Below, piece after piece: positions 1-10,108 of a DNA stretch of 64,000 nt. Both the position numbers and the translations under genes were made by a program. The stretch spans positions 8,494,001-8,558,000 of the forward strand of contig JAPFFF010000002.1 of assembly GCA_039105265.1 (NCBI GenBank). The letters are read 5' to 3'. The DNA is from Tritrichomonas musculus. Its lineage: Eukaryota; Parabasalia; Tritrichomonadida; Tritrichomonadidae. Position 1 is the first letter of the stretch, and every line of letters starts with the position of its first letter. The notes under the pieces were generated by a model, which saw only the letters and a list, made by a program, of their open reading frames with translations, was not told the DNA's origin and did no database searches.

Positions 1-1374
1 GTTACAGATGGCCAGAATCAATTAAAATCAAAAAGCATTGTTGTTAGTCCTTATACTAATGTAACTGATTTAATATTAAATTATGATCCAACAACAGTAT
101 ATTTCAGAAACAATTTAGATAATGTCAACGATACAACAATTGAATTCTATGATAATAACTGGACAATTACATCAAATAACAGAAGCGTTGCAGTACTCAA
201 AAAGCAAGGAAGTGTCAAAGAATGCGGTTATAGTTTTTATATAGAAGACATAAATGACATTAATCTTTACTTACCACAAGTTAATGAAATTGCGGGTGGA
301 ATCAAATTTGAAATTAAGCATAATGAAGATTTTTATGAATTATATTATTATTTTCTCTCAAGAGGAGTTGAGTATGACTATAAGTATGAAGACATCCCTG
401 AATTATATGTCATGATAGAAGAATTAATTGATTATCATTTCCCAGATTTAGGTGACTCAAAACTTCTCTTGAAAAAAAATTATCAGAACTTTAGATTAAC
501 AAAAAAAGTAAAGTCTAATTTGCTTTCATACGATTCAAACCAAGAGTTTAAAACACAAGTAAATATTAAATCAACTGGATTTTGGGATCAAGTCAAAACC
601 TTGCCAAACATTACATTTGAGAAGCCAAACCATGTAACAATTGATAAAACAAATCTTCAATCAAATGCCAACTGGAATGATCATATATATGAAGAGTCGA
701 ATGATAATCCTGAATCAAGCGGCAACTCACCAAAGAAAAGCAAAAAGAGCTCATCTAACAACAACAATGATGATGATTTTTCAACCAAACAAAGTTCATT
801 TACATTAGCTAACTTCAGTATCCATGATGTTTATGTTGGTGCTTCAACCATATTGGAATTTCCATTTGGTTTTAAAGTGATGAGATTGGCAAGAGAAAAA
901 TTTGGCCATTTTATTCCTCCACCGAATTTCCTCCATACAGCTGTCTGGGTTGGTCCATATGGTTCAAACAATCAAACACTTGGCTCTATTTTGGTTTATG
1001 GAAAATATTCATCAAAGAATGATGATAAAACATATCTTTCAAAAGATGGAGCAAGAGCTTTTGTGATGACACTTCGTGAGTTTATTGAATATTTCGATTA
1101 TTGTAATATAAAGAAACTTACTCCTCAAAGGAATCTTCATCTTTTTGATCTTATTAATGAAGTGAAAAATAGTGGAAACTGGAATGTTGCCAAATATCAC
1201 TGGCCAACAAATAATTGCCAGCACTTTACTGCTGCTTGCCTAAAAATACTGAAAACAACACGAATGATTCCTAATAAAAATGATTGGACTAATTTTCCAG
1301 CATCAATTTATGGTGCTCTTAGAGTGAATGAAATCCAGCAATTAAAAGAAATATCAGAAACAGGAGAGCAATAA
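1..1374 (+). CDS. Partial protein with a C-terminal papain-fold-like (LRAT/PPPDE-type) domain
   Basis: The reading frame is open from the first base, so the 5' end lies outside the window; the first ATG here (412) is probably internal. The visible 457 residues end at TAA 1372-1374, which runs into TAAAA. The N-terminal two thirds is unrecognised, with an Asn/Ser/Lys/Asp-rich linker around 720-785. The C-terminal part has the motif HTAVWVG (His codon at 934) and then NNCQHF (Cys codon at 1216). A His before a strand and an N-C-x-H-F box are the hallmark pattern of circularly permuted papain-fold families such as LRAT and PPPDE, which act as thiol peptidases or acyltransferases. The pattern is seen; the family and any catalysis are inferred. 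No membrane segment is evident in the visible part. Confidence 0.7.
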   Translation, partial: VTDGQNQLKSKSIVVSPYTNVTDLILNYDPTTVYFRNNLDNVNDTTIEFYDNNWTITSNNRSVAVLKKQGSVKECGYSFYIEDINDINLYLPQVNEIAGGIKFEIKHNEDFYELYYYFLSRGVEYDYKYEDIPELYVMIEELIDYHFPDLGDSKLLLKKNYQNFRLTKKVKSNLLSYDSNQEFKTQVNIKSTGFWDQVKTLPNITFEKPNHVTIDKTNLQSNANWNDHIYEESNDNPESSGNSPKKSKKSSSNNNNDDDFSTKQSSFTLANFSIHDVYVGASTILEFPFGFKVMRLAREKFGHFIPPPNFLHTAVWVGPYGSNNQTLGSILVYGKYSSKNDDKTYLSKDGARAFVMTLREFIEYFDYCNIKKLTPQRNLHLFDLINEVKNSGNWNVAKYHWPTNNCQHFTAACLKILKTTRMIPNKNDWTNFPASIYGALRVNEIQQLKEISETGEQ

Positions 1375-2423
1375 AAATTAAAAAAAAAAACATTTTTTAA
1401 TTTTATTTGAGATTTGATATTCATTTTTTTTTTTATTTTTTCTTTTTTTGCCAATGAGACAATTTAAATTCTGATTGACTTCATTATTTACACTTTTTCG
1501 ACACTTTCCATTTTGTCCATAATATATAAATATATAAAGGTCATATTGTAATTGTTGAGCCAATTATTAGAAAACAATTTTATCTTAAGACCGAGATGAT
1601 TTGGGCTGTAAATGGAGGTAATAAAAAATTGTTGAACTATTACTAAACTGCGAGTCATTTTTACATAAAACAAAGGTCGTACAACTAAATTGAATAAAAA
1701 ATAAAATTAAATAAATTTATATTTATCTTAATAAATAATTTATTTAATAATTATAATATATAATATATATATTTTATATAGGGTGGTCAAATTTGCCCAA
1801 ATGTGCATTTTTTAAAAAATGTGGGCCAAAATTGGCCAATTCAAATTGTTTTGATTCTATATATAAAGTTATAAATTATCAATTTACAAATCGCTATCAG
1901 ATTATTTATTTAAATATATATGAAAAAATTAATGATTTACATAGAATGGAAGAGATAAATTTATCTTTTAAAATAAAAATTTTCATTCAAATTGTCTTTT
2001 ACTTTTCATAGAAGAATAATTTTTATTTTCACAAAAATTAATGATTAAAAAAATAAATATATCTTATATAAAAAGCATTATAGTTATGATATTAAACAAT
2101 ATAGTAATGTATATTATAAATATAGGTATTCATTATTAATAATTTATATATATGCTTAAAAAAAAAAATTTGGCCCATTTTGGCCCAACTTGGCCCATTT
2201 TAGCCCAAAATTTTTGGGATAATTTTCTGAAGATTTCAGACGATATTTGGTTGACCCATCCATTTATAATTGGGCCAAAATGGGCCAATGTGGGCCAAAT
2301 TTTATTTATTTGTTTACATAGTATATAATAATAACTGATATATATAATTATGATAAACATCATTTCCTTGTTGAATATTATGAATTCATGCTTTTTTATA
2401 CAAGATAAAATTAAATTTTATTT

Positions 2424-2482
2424 AATAAATTATTAAGTAGCTTTTTGAGGCGAAGCCTCAAAAAGCTACTTAATAATTTATT
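2424..2482. repeat. Perfect 28-bp-arm palindrome with a 3-base loop
   Basis: Bases 2424-2451 and 2455-2482 are exact reverse complements around the loop GAA. The core is GAGGC-GAA-GCCTC flanked by AAAAAGCTAC, the most GC-rich spot in this neighbourhood. It lies inside the level-2 element just before the level-3 insertion. It could be a cruciform or hairpin-forming site, a tiny fold-back element, or a transcription stop. Function is unknown. Confidence 0.8.
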
Positions 2483-2538
2483 TTTGATTTTCTTTTTTGC
2501 AACTTTTTGAGTATAGCATTTCCACTATTAAAAATATC

Positions 2539-4145
2539 CTAGGCTTTTGTGTCCATATAAAAAAGTTTCCATTTTCTAACTTTTTGATGAAGCTTTAAGA
2601 ATTTTAATGGATACAAAATTTTTAAAAATCCTCTTTTTGAGAGTATTTTTTGAATATCTGTGTCCATAAATTTTTTTTTGGACATATAATATTTCTTTTG
2701 TAAAAAAACGAAAATATCATATTCATTTTTCTACATTTTTTAATTTGTCTTGCTAAAGAAAAAAAGTGAGAGTAGATATCTTTTTTTTTCTTAAATTTTG
2801 AATAATACTCTCAATTTTTTTTCTATAACAAAATTAAAAATATTTTCGTAAAAATGTAATTATATGTATTATTTCTTCAAAATTTCATAACTATATAAAT
2901 ATATAAAAATATATTTTTAAAATAAAAAAAAATATTAAAAATATTATAATATATTGAATAAAATTTAAGAATATGTAATTTACAAATCAAATAAATAATA
3001 TTATAACAAAGATTAAATAATAAATTAATAAAAATATTAAACAATATAAATAAATATTCATGTATAATAATATTTACAATCTCATTTATTATTTAACCAC
3101 GACGATCAAATATCCATTTAATTCTTTGGAATTAATTACAGTTTTTTCAACAACGTTATGGAAAAAGTTGATATTCGTTATGGAAACTTTTTCTTAAAAA
3201 CTTCTTTTCTAAGAAAAATTTGTATCTGTTATGGAAAAATATCACCAAACTTTTTCTGAGCAATTATTTTTTATCGTTATGGAATTGTAAAGTTATCAAT
3301 TTTTTTACTCAGAAAATGAGATATATCGTTATGGATAAATATGGAAATTGAGATAAAGTGCAAAATTGAAAGCATTTTTTATTCAAAAAAAATCTATACT
3401 CAATACAGCATTTTCTTGAACAATTAAATATAAATTCATGCTTATTTTCGTAATTAATGTTTCCTTATTCATGGTTTCTTATAATAAATTATCAATTTAC
3501 GGTAAAACTTGTAAATACAAAATACATAAAACTAATTAAGGAATATAATTTCAAATAATATCCTTTTCTAACATTAATCTGATATGTGATTCCTTTTTTA
3601 CCAGAAGAATGATTAACAAAAATGTCTTTTGCAAGATAATTTTATAGAAAAAAAAAATGATTAAAATTATTTTTTCTATGCATTCCTTCTTGAATTTTTC
3701 CTTTTTCACTATTTTTGCATGATATTCTTTTCTAAAAGAAAAAATTGAGAAAATTAAAAGATTTTTTTCTGAGGAGTTTCCATATTTATCCATAACGATA
3801 TATCTCATTTTCTGAGTAAAAAAATTGATAACTTTACAATTCCATAACGATAAAAAATAATTGCTCAGAAAAAGTTTGGTGATATTTTTCCATAACAGAT
3901 ACAAATTTTTCTTAGAAAAGAAGTTTTTAAGAAAAAGTTTCCATAACGAATATCAACTTTTTCCATAACGTTGTTGAAAAAACTGTAATTGAAAATTAAG
4001 AGTGTATCCAAAATTGAAATAAATGTGTCCAAATGGATATTTTGGACACTCAGTAGTTCTCAAATAATAACGAACAAAATTTTGTATCCAGAGCTCACTT
4101 TTTGAATTTAAATGGACACTTTTTTATATGGACACAAAAGCCTAG
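2539..4145. mobile_element. CTAGG-ended non-autonomous TIR element (copy 1), level 3
   Basis: The terminal inverted repeat begins CTAGGCTTTTGTGTCC. Its 28 bases are identical at 2539-2566 and 4118-4145. The 8-bp direct repeat AAAATATC flanks it (2531-2538 and 4146-4153). The interior carries a separate 847-bp mariner-like element at 3139-3985; removing that leaves about 0.76 kb. No transposase frame is present. A second element with the same CTAGGCTTT ends and an 8-bp duplication lies at 4326-4819, so this is a family. Confidence 0.8.
3139..3985. mobile_element. Mariner-like fold-back element with 214-bp inverted arms, level 4
   Basis: It starts CAGTTTTTTCAACAACG and ends with the reverse complement, and sits between TA dinucleotides (3137-3138 and 3986-3987), as in Tc1/mariner insertions. 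The inverted arms are 3134-3347 and 3777-3990 (flank included), with no length difference between them. Each arm contains five spaced copies of a (C/T)GTTATGGA motif. The about 430-bp centre has no recognisable protein. It is inserted into the level-3 element. Confidence 0.75.
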
Positions 4146-4325
4146 AAAATATCTGATATTAATCTTTTTGAATTAATTTTTTTTTTTTTTAAAAAAAAAT
4201 AAACTTTTTATTAAAAAATTGAAAAAAAACTAAATTTTTATACTTTTGAAATTCAGATTTTATTGAAAGAGAGCAGATAAAAAATTAATTCAAAAAAGTT
4301 TTTCTAAAGTTTTCTAAAAAATTAC

Positions 4326-4819
4326 CTAGGCTTTAAATGGTCATTGTGGACATGCCACTTTTTTCGACAGCTTAACTTTTTCTGTGATAATAAAATGGCT
4401 TCTTGATTGATTAGGACATTTTAGATTTTTTGAAATAACGGATTCTTCTCAATTACATCAACTTTTTCTATGGTGGACATTCTAATGGACATTTCAAATT
4501 TCTCAATGAATGAAATGTGATCTAAAAAATTTGAGCTATGTCGATCAAACGAGGTCAAATATTTGCTTTTTTTTTTTTTTTTTTTTTTTTTTTAGTTTGC
4601 AATATCAATTTCATTTTTGGTTGATTTCGCAAACTAAAAAAAAAAAAAAAAAAAAAAAGCAATTATTTGACCTTTTTTGATCGACATAGCTCAGAAAAAT
4701 TTTAAAATTTTTTTATTTTGAGAAAGTGGACATATGTCCAATAACTGGACACGTGGACTTTAAAATATTAATTGATCTGGACATTTTGACATCAAAATGT
4801 CCACCTATTTAAAGCCTAG
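4326..4819. mobile_element. CTAGG-ended non-autonomous TIR element (copy 2), level 3
   Basis: The ends are CTAGGCTTTAAAT (4326-4338) and its reverse complement (4807-4819), flanked by the 8-bp direct repeat AAAATTAC (4318-4325 and 4820-4827). The middle is a near-palindrome. It runs GAGCTATGTCGATCAAA, then a Gs-poor T tract, then AGTTTGC, and back through GCAAACT, an A tract and a mirrored GATCGACATAGCTC. The A/T tracts are the hairpin arms. There is no coding capacity. It is inserted in the level-2 hAT-like element beside copy 1. Confidence 0.8.
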
Positions 4820-4924
4820 AAAATTACACAAAATGTTCGATGATGTCGACTAGTTTTTCAACTAACTTTATACCATATATTTTTTTTTCATATAAAAATA
4901 ACTTTTTTTTATGGTAGAATAATT

Positions 4925-4988
4925 AACCATGCCGATCAATATTTTAAATTTTTTTCTTCTCACACACTCACGCAATTATTTTCACAAA

Positions 4989-5033
<45 letters not shown>

Positions 5034-5056
5034 CAATTATTTGACCTAATTTAATC
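4925..5056. repeat. Diverged half of the CTAGG-element core with a 42-base A tract
   Basis: The order CCGATCAA, then CAAACT, an uninterrupted run of about 42 A, then GCAATTATTTGACC and ATCG repeats the right half of the core of the element at 4326-4819. It looks like a decayed or partial further copy. The remaining bases from here to the level-2 end are GGCCCA-rich subterminal sequence. Confidence 0.55.
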
Positions 5057-6084
5057 GTATTCAATTCTAATAATTGAGAGGATAAATGGTGACCCAAATG
5101 TTTACTTTTTTTTGACCCATTTTCTTAATTTTGGCCCACCCAGTGCCACCCTAATTTTATATCCAATATTATAAAATGTAATGGTTGAAATAAAGACTTT
5201 AATTAAAATTCAATATATATCGATTTCCTATATATTTGTATCATTTAAAAAATATAGATGTCATTTGAATGGGTATAATATGTGTTATACAAATAATATT
5301 TTACTTTTTGACGAAATCATTCAGTAACTGAAATATTAGACTTTTTATATTTATGAAACCAATCAACTAAGTCTTCATTTTTAGAAAAAACTGACACTTG
5401 ATTTGGAATGAAATTCAAATATATTAGAGAGTAAATGCATATAAATAAAACTATATTCTTCATTGGACTCCTGTAACGTCCAATTTTTTTAAAATCATCA
5501 TTTAATAATTCAACAAATTCTATTATTCTGCACTTTTAGCTAAAAAATGAATTTTTTTTTCAATAATAATAACTATTTTTATATAACACTTAATGATTTA
5601 AAAATATATAAAAAGATATCAAAAGAATTAATGAATAGAATAAATTATATAGAAAGTTATCGCTATTCTAAATTTTTATAAAATGTTATAAAATTCTTAT
5701 CAAAAAAAAATAAAATAAATTGAGATAAAATATTCAAATTTATTTTCTGAAGAAAATTTAATATACTTATATCCTTTTAGCTTTTGTTTTAATTTGAATT
5801 TTGTACGATGAAAATATTTATAATACAGATTATTATTATAAATATAAAATATAATTAGTTTAAACAAACCAATCATTGAGTTTTACTGTAAAAATTCAGT
5901 TGTACGACCTTTCATAAAACACAATTTTTCTGAATAGTATTGAATAATGAAAATAATCATCTCAATTTTGAAATAAATAATTATAGATTTTCAATAATAA
6001 ATTGAAAATTGAATTGTATGTAAAAATGAAAAAAAGTTTATAATGAGAACAAAACACGTTCAACAAAAAATATATATCTGAAGG

Positions 6085-6205
6085 GGAAATTACCTTAAAA
6101 ATAATTTTGGTATGAGCTCGGCCTGAGCCAATTTGGAGCCGCCCCAGCATTCTCGAAAAAAGTGTCATTCTATTTTTCGAGCTTTCCCGAGGTACCCACA
6201 TGGGA
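6085..6205. ncRNA. GC-richer island with hairpins, possible structured RNA
   Basis: In a 550-base AT-rich spacer, about 120 bases are markedly richer in G and C. They fold locally. CTCGAAAAA (about 6153) pairs with TTTTTCGAG, GCTC-GGCCT-GAGC forms a small hairpin, and GGAGCC/GGCTCC-type complementarity is present. Both strands have only short frames with no recognisable protein. I could not match it to 5S rRNA, SRP RNA, RNase P or a spliceosomal RNA. A structured non-coding RNA is one guess; a gene scrap is another. The rest of 5921-6467 holds nothing I recognise. Confidence 0.2.
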
Positions 6206-6467
6206 TATTGTTTGGAATGGACAGAAATTTAAAATATACCTTATCTATCATGATATATAATAAAAAAAATTTAAATTCAACCTATAAAACATGTTTGATA
6301 TCTTCACCAAACTTCATGAATAAACATATATGGTATATAAAATTTTATATATACCAATATTTTTACAACCATTCGTGATAAATCATTTAAAATTTTTATA
6401 AAATAAGGTAAGAAAAAATATAGATTTTAATTAAAAGATAAATTTTAATTTTAAACTATTAAGTATT

Positions 6468-6947
6468 TTATGGCAGAAATGCTTTCATAAGTTCTGTATA
6501 AGAAAGTTTTCCATCTCCATCTTCATCAAGATTTTCAATAATATTAATAACATCTTCGTCAGTAATTGGTTCGGATGAAAAGCAATTGAAGAAAGAATGT
6601 ATCTCCTCAGAATCAAGGTCTCCACTTTTGTCTTTATCTAGAACTTCGAAAAGCATTTTGTGAAGAAGATCGGGTTCAACTTCAAGCCTAGCGAGAGCTT
6701 TTGCGAAATTAACAAACTCGTCGAAAGAAATTTGTCCATTTCCATCTATATCAAATATTTTAACAGCGACATTTGCAAATTCTGATTGAAAGCCGTTGAG
6801 ATCCATAAATTTAATTAATTCGTTCAAATCAAGTTCGCCACTGTGATCAGTATCAATTGAGTCAAATTCTTGCTTGAGCTGTTCGAGTTGCTTTTTGGTA
6901 AGTTTCTTCGACTTGGCTTTTTTGGACTTAACTCGCTTTGGAGGCAT
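6468..6947 (-). CDS. Calmodulin/centrin-like protein with four EF-hands
   Basis: The 159-residue product has a short basic N-terminus (Lys-rich, residues 4-19) and four canonical EF-hand loops at about residues 32-43, 66-77, 104-115 and 141-152. Each starts with Asp and ends with Glu at position 12 (for example DTDHSGELDLNE and DEDGDGKLSYTE), so all four should bind calcium. Length and spacing match calmodulin and centrin. The basic tail ahead of the first hand is more centrin-like, which would point to basal-body or cytoskeletal work, but calmodulin-like sensors cannot be excluded. The ATG at 6947 is the only sensible start. The frame is intact with no sign of decay. Confidence 0.9.
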   Translation of the reverse strand: MPPKRVKSKKAKSKKLTKKQLEQLKQEFDSIDTDHSGELDLNELIKFMDLNGFQSEFANVAVKIFDIDGNGQISFDEFVNFAKALARLEVEPDLLHKMLFEVLDKDKSGDLDSEEIHSFFNCFSSEPITDEDVINIIENLDEDGDGKLSYTELMKAFLP

Positions 6948-7591
6948 TAGATCTTATTTGACCACTTTTCGAGTATTTTTTTTCTAAGAATAGTATTATT
7001 TTGAATTGAATTTCATGTAAGATTTCTGAATAGAATCGATAATAATATTGAAAAATAAATAAAAAGACGTTAATTTTTTTAAGCAATTAAAATGCTTTTT
7101 TTTATTAATATTATGAATTTTTTTAAATTATAATCAATAATTAAGATACCATATTGAATGAAATATTAAAAAAATAATATAGAAGCAATCAATAGCCCCT
7201 TCCATTCTTTCAAAGATTAAAATTATCTCAGAAAAGTCTGTTTTTAAATTGATAAAGTCTAATTACACAATTTTTAATACAAATGTAAAAAATATAAAAT
7301 TGTTACTAGTATTAACTTTCCATTTCATAAAACTTATGATAATTAAAAGTCCAAAGATTAATTTTTTTTGGCATTTTTTTGCTTGGCGTGCATGTCTAAA
7401 TAAAATGCTGAATCTGCTAGATAATTGGAAATTGATGGATTATTTAAATCAATTTCGCTCATATGACAATTGAATTTGCTGCTTATTAAAGGTAAATTTG
7501 TTTTAGATCGTGCTTGAATTGAATTGGCATCATTGATTAAAGTCGTAAAATTAATAGAAATATAAATCTGTAAAATTATTTTTCAAAAACA
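6948..7591. other. Intergenic spacer, nothing recognised
   Basis: This is AT-rich sequence between the EF-hand gene and the glycine-rich pseudogene. Short open stretches (for example 7249-7473) have no family signature or coding character. No TIR pair, tRNA or tandem repeat was seen. Confidence 0.6.
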
Positions 7592-9593
7592 TTATTCAGA
7601 AAGCTTTTCAATCAATAGGCTCTTAACGTTTATAAAATGAAGGTTAATTTGTTTTTCATGACCGTTGCCGCTGTGGCCAACTTCTTTGCCTCTGCCAGTT
7701 GTGTCTGGAAATTCTGTGTTTCCTGGAATCGTAGACGAGAACGAACTGTTCAGCCTGCATCCTAGAGGAAAAAATTTGGCTGTCATTGAGTTGAACACAT
7801 ATCCCGATCCTCCGCTGCCACCGGAATAAACGCCAATCGAATATCCATTGTATATATAACTGCCATACCAGCCACCGCCACCTCCAGATGCAAACACAGA
7901 AAATCCTCCAACTCCAAAATGCAGGCCGCCTGTTTGAGTTCCTCCTATGATTTTACTGAATCCACTTGGACCGCCAATTTCGCCGCCTCCGTAACCGCCG
8001 AACTAATCTGGACGAGACGAGGATGCTGAGCCGCCTCCGCCACCTGCAACAATGATTCTGCTGTAGATGTGCTCATCGTTGTACCATTTATCGCTTCTGT
8101 CTTCTTCAAAGAGCGAAATGTCGCTGCTACCGCCGCAACTGGCTCCTCCATTCATGCCCTCTTCGCCTCCTCCGTTCCATCCACATTTGCCTGAGCTTGT
8201 GCATCCGCCAACAAGCTCGTCTTCTCCTCCAGAGGCTCCCAGACCTCCAACCTGTAACTCCCTGCACAGAGGATCACTGACTGGATGCGGCCTGTGAAGT
8301 TCAATGTGCTCACAATTGGACTGCTCACAACTTCATTCATGTTGCCAAAGTTATCAGTAATTATTGCATGCACGAAGAAGATTCCAGATGGCTTCACAAA
8401 TGCGAATTTTTGATTCAAACTTCCGATTTGCATTCCATCATCGTATGCTGTAAATCCCAGTACTGGTGAACTGTTGTCATTGATGACGAATGTGCTCCGA
8501 TTAATTGTCAAGTAATCCACCTTTTTCTGTAATTTCAATTTGACCTGCTATAATCTGATTCGGTTCAACTCTCGCTGTGATCCTTCCAACAACCTTTGGC
8601 GCGTGCTCTTCTTTGTATTTGCGAAGTGACTTCTCTGCTTCTATCAGCTTTTGTCCTTGTTGTTTCAACTTGACTTTGAGTTCATTATTTATTTCCTTTT
8701 TGAAGTGTAAGTGCGGTTTTCACTGTTTCTTCATTTTCATTTTCTTCTTTATCGAGCTGTTTTTGAAGAAAATTTGTTGCATTTGAAAGCATATTTATGT
8801 TATTTGTTATTGATTTATGTTCTTCTCTCAATAAGAAAATTTCACAAGGAAACTTAGAAAAGCAATACAACAATGATTATTATTATTATTAATACAAAAT
8901 ACTTATTTTTTTCCTAGGTTTTTCTCTTCATTTATTAGAACGAATAATATATTTATAAATTGACAATCAAACACATTTGAGTAATGTTTAATCAAATGGT
9001 CAATATGCTTTATTGGCACTCGTTCGAAATTTATGAATGTAAATAAAATCGATGCAGGCTTGCCATGTTTATCTAAGCATCCAAATAAAAAATTAAAAAA
9101 ATCATCTAAATTCATTTGACTATTATTATTACTAGAATATTCTTTGTGATATTTTTCCAAAATACGATAAAGATATGGAATATCAAATGATATTAACTGC
9201 TTGTTTGCAATGAATTCTGGTAAATTTAAAGGATTTCCTCATAATTTGCTGCGCTAATATCTGGATCACTTTGATGAATTTGTATCAATTGAACAATAAA
9301 TTTCTCAATATTATTCGAAATATACTTTTCTGCAGGTTCTATCAGATTTTTTATTTGATATTCATTTCCAAGAATGATTTAATCTTTAAAATCAATAATT
9401 CCATCTATATCTAGCTTTTTAAGCTGTATTTCTTTCTTATCTCTCAATTCTTGGTGTTTTTGGAAATATGCTGTTAATAATCGAGAATCAATGGAAACTT
9501 TCGACCTTTAAAAACAAAACAATGATCATCTTTTATTTGTTCCTCAATAAAAATTAAGTTTTTTTCAATATTAATCTGATTATTAGATTTCAT
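7592..9593 (-). pseudogene. Decayed BTB / coiled-coil / glycine-rich (PF12810-type) surface-family gene
   Basis: From ATG at 9593, pieces of one protein can be followed through several frame changes and in-frame stops. An N-terminal BTB/BACK-like part contains IANKQLISFDIPYLYRIL and the phrase ILFTFINFERVPIKHIDHLI. Then comes a coiled coil (around 8690-8870), and a beta-rich section with GFTAYDDGMQIGSLNQKF and FTGRIQSVILCAGSYRLEVW. A Gly-rich region with GGSGGSGYVF ends near the GHSGNGH motif. This order matches a large trichomonad family whose C-terminus is the glycine-rich domain also found in ALK/LTK receptors. Shifts lie near 9505, 9235, 8890, 8540, 8150 and 7940, and stops near 9380 and 8000. 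It is a dead host gene, with a coding-like G+C bias kept in the Gly-rich part. Confidence 0.85.
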
Positions 9594-9744
9594 TAAATAA
9601 TATACAATGTTTCATATCACATGACATCTTATAAACCGAAAGCTTTGGATTAACATTAACTATTAAAATCAACGGTATTAACACAACTTTGTTTGCTTTA
9701 TGTTTTGGCATAAATGAAATATTAATATACTTTTTGTGGAGGAA

Positions 9745-9746
<2 letters not shown>

Positions 9747-9791
<45 letters not shown>
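9747..9791. repeat. 45-base poly-T tract in the 9594-10108 spacer
   Basis: This is an uninterrupted run of about 45 T. Similar long runs occur elsewhere in the window (49 T at 19921, about 42 A at 4991), always between genes. The rest of 9594-10108 is AT-rich and shows no gene or paired repeat. On the minus strand the tract lies beyond the 3' end of the kinase-Sel1 gene. Confidence 0.9.
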
Positions 9792-10108
9792 CCCAATTTT
9801 TTTAATGAATTTGAGACAAAAAGTATCTGGAAAATTTGGCGGGCAAACATTCATATATTAGTTAAGTAAGTTTCTTTCATTCATTCTACTAAATCTAATT
9901 GTTAAAAACAAATAAAAAAAAAGTTATGTTTATATTCATTGAATTTAATCTTTTAAATTTGAAAGGAGAACCTTAAATGAGTGTTAATTCTATTATAATT
10001 ATGATTCTTCATCATAATCTCAGTAAAAAAAAACGCTGTTGTTTATAATTCCAAAAATCATGATTGATTAGTGTTTAATAGACTCTAAAAATATTGATAA
10101 ATTAATGA

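Larger units (their letters stand above)
1779..5153. mobile_element. hAT-like non-autonomous element, level 2 of the nested stack
   Basis: The ends are TAGGGTGG (1779-1786) and CCACCCTA (5146-5153), flanked by the 8-bp direct repeat ATTTTATA (1771-1778 and 5154-5161). The TAGGG start and 8-bp duplication match the known hAT pattern. Subterminal stretches are dense in TTGGCCCA/TGGGCCAA motifs (about 1787-1840, 2169-2300 and 5090-5145), as expected of transposase-binding repeats. It lies inside the level-1 element and itself contains two CTAGG-ended elements. Subtracting those leaves about 1.26 kb with no transposase frame. The AT-rich flank makes the exact duplication boundary uncertain by a base. 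Confidence 0.65.
1672..5912. mobile_element. Outermost non-autonomous TIR element, level 1 of a nested stack
   Basis: The left end reads AAAGGTCGTACAACT (1672-1686) and the right end is its exact reverse complement (5898-5912). Both are flanked by the 8-bp direct repeat CATAAAAC (1664-1671 and 5913-5920), the expected target-site duplication. Most of the interior is a second element. Without that insertion the level-1 element would be about 0.86 kb, a typical MITE size. No transposase-like reading frame is present. The 8-bp duplication fits hAT-like or P-like transposition, but the terminus does not match the usual hAT start, so the superfamily is open. Confidence 0.7.

Noticed and set aside
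412-1374. Taking the ATG at 412 as the real start of the first gene
   Set aside because: The same frame is open with coding-like sequence from base 1, so 412 is probably an internal Met.
1793-2363. Small open frames of 72-75 codons in the hAT-like element
   Set aside because: They are made of the repeated TTGGCCCA subterminal motif and have no protein signature or transposase motif.
3551-3904. 117-codon minus-strand frame in the mariner-like fold-back
   Set aside because: It overlaps the inverted arm and has a composition of AT-rich noise; no DDE/DDD transposase motif is visible.
2424-5060. CRISPR array
   Set aside because: Repeats are inverted and nested rather than short direct repeats with uniform spacers.
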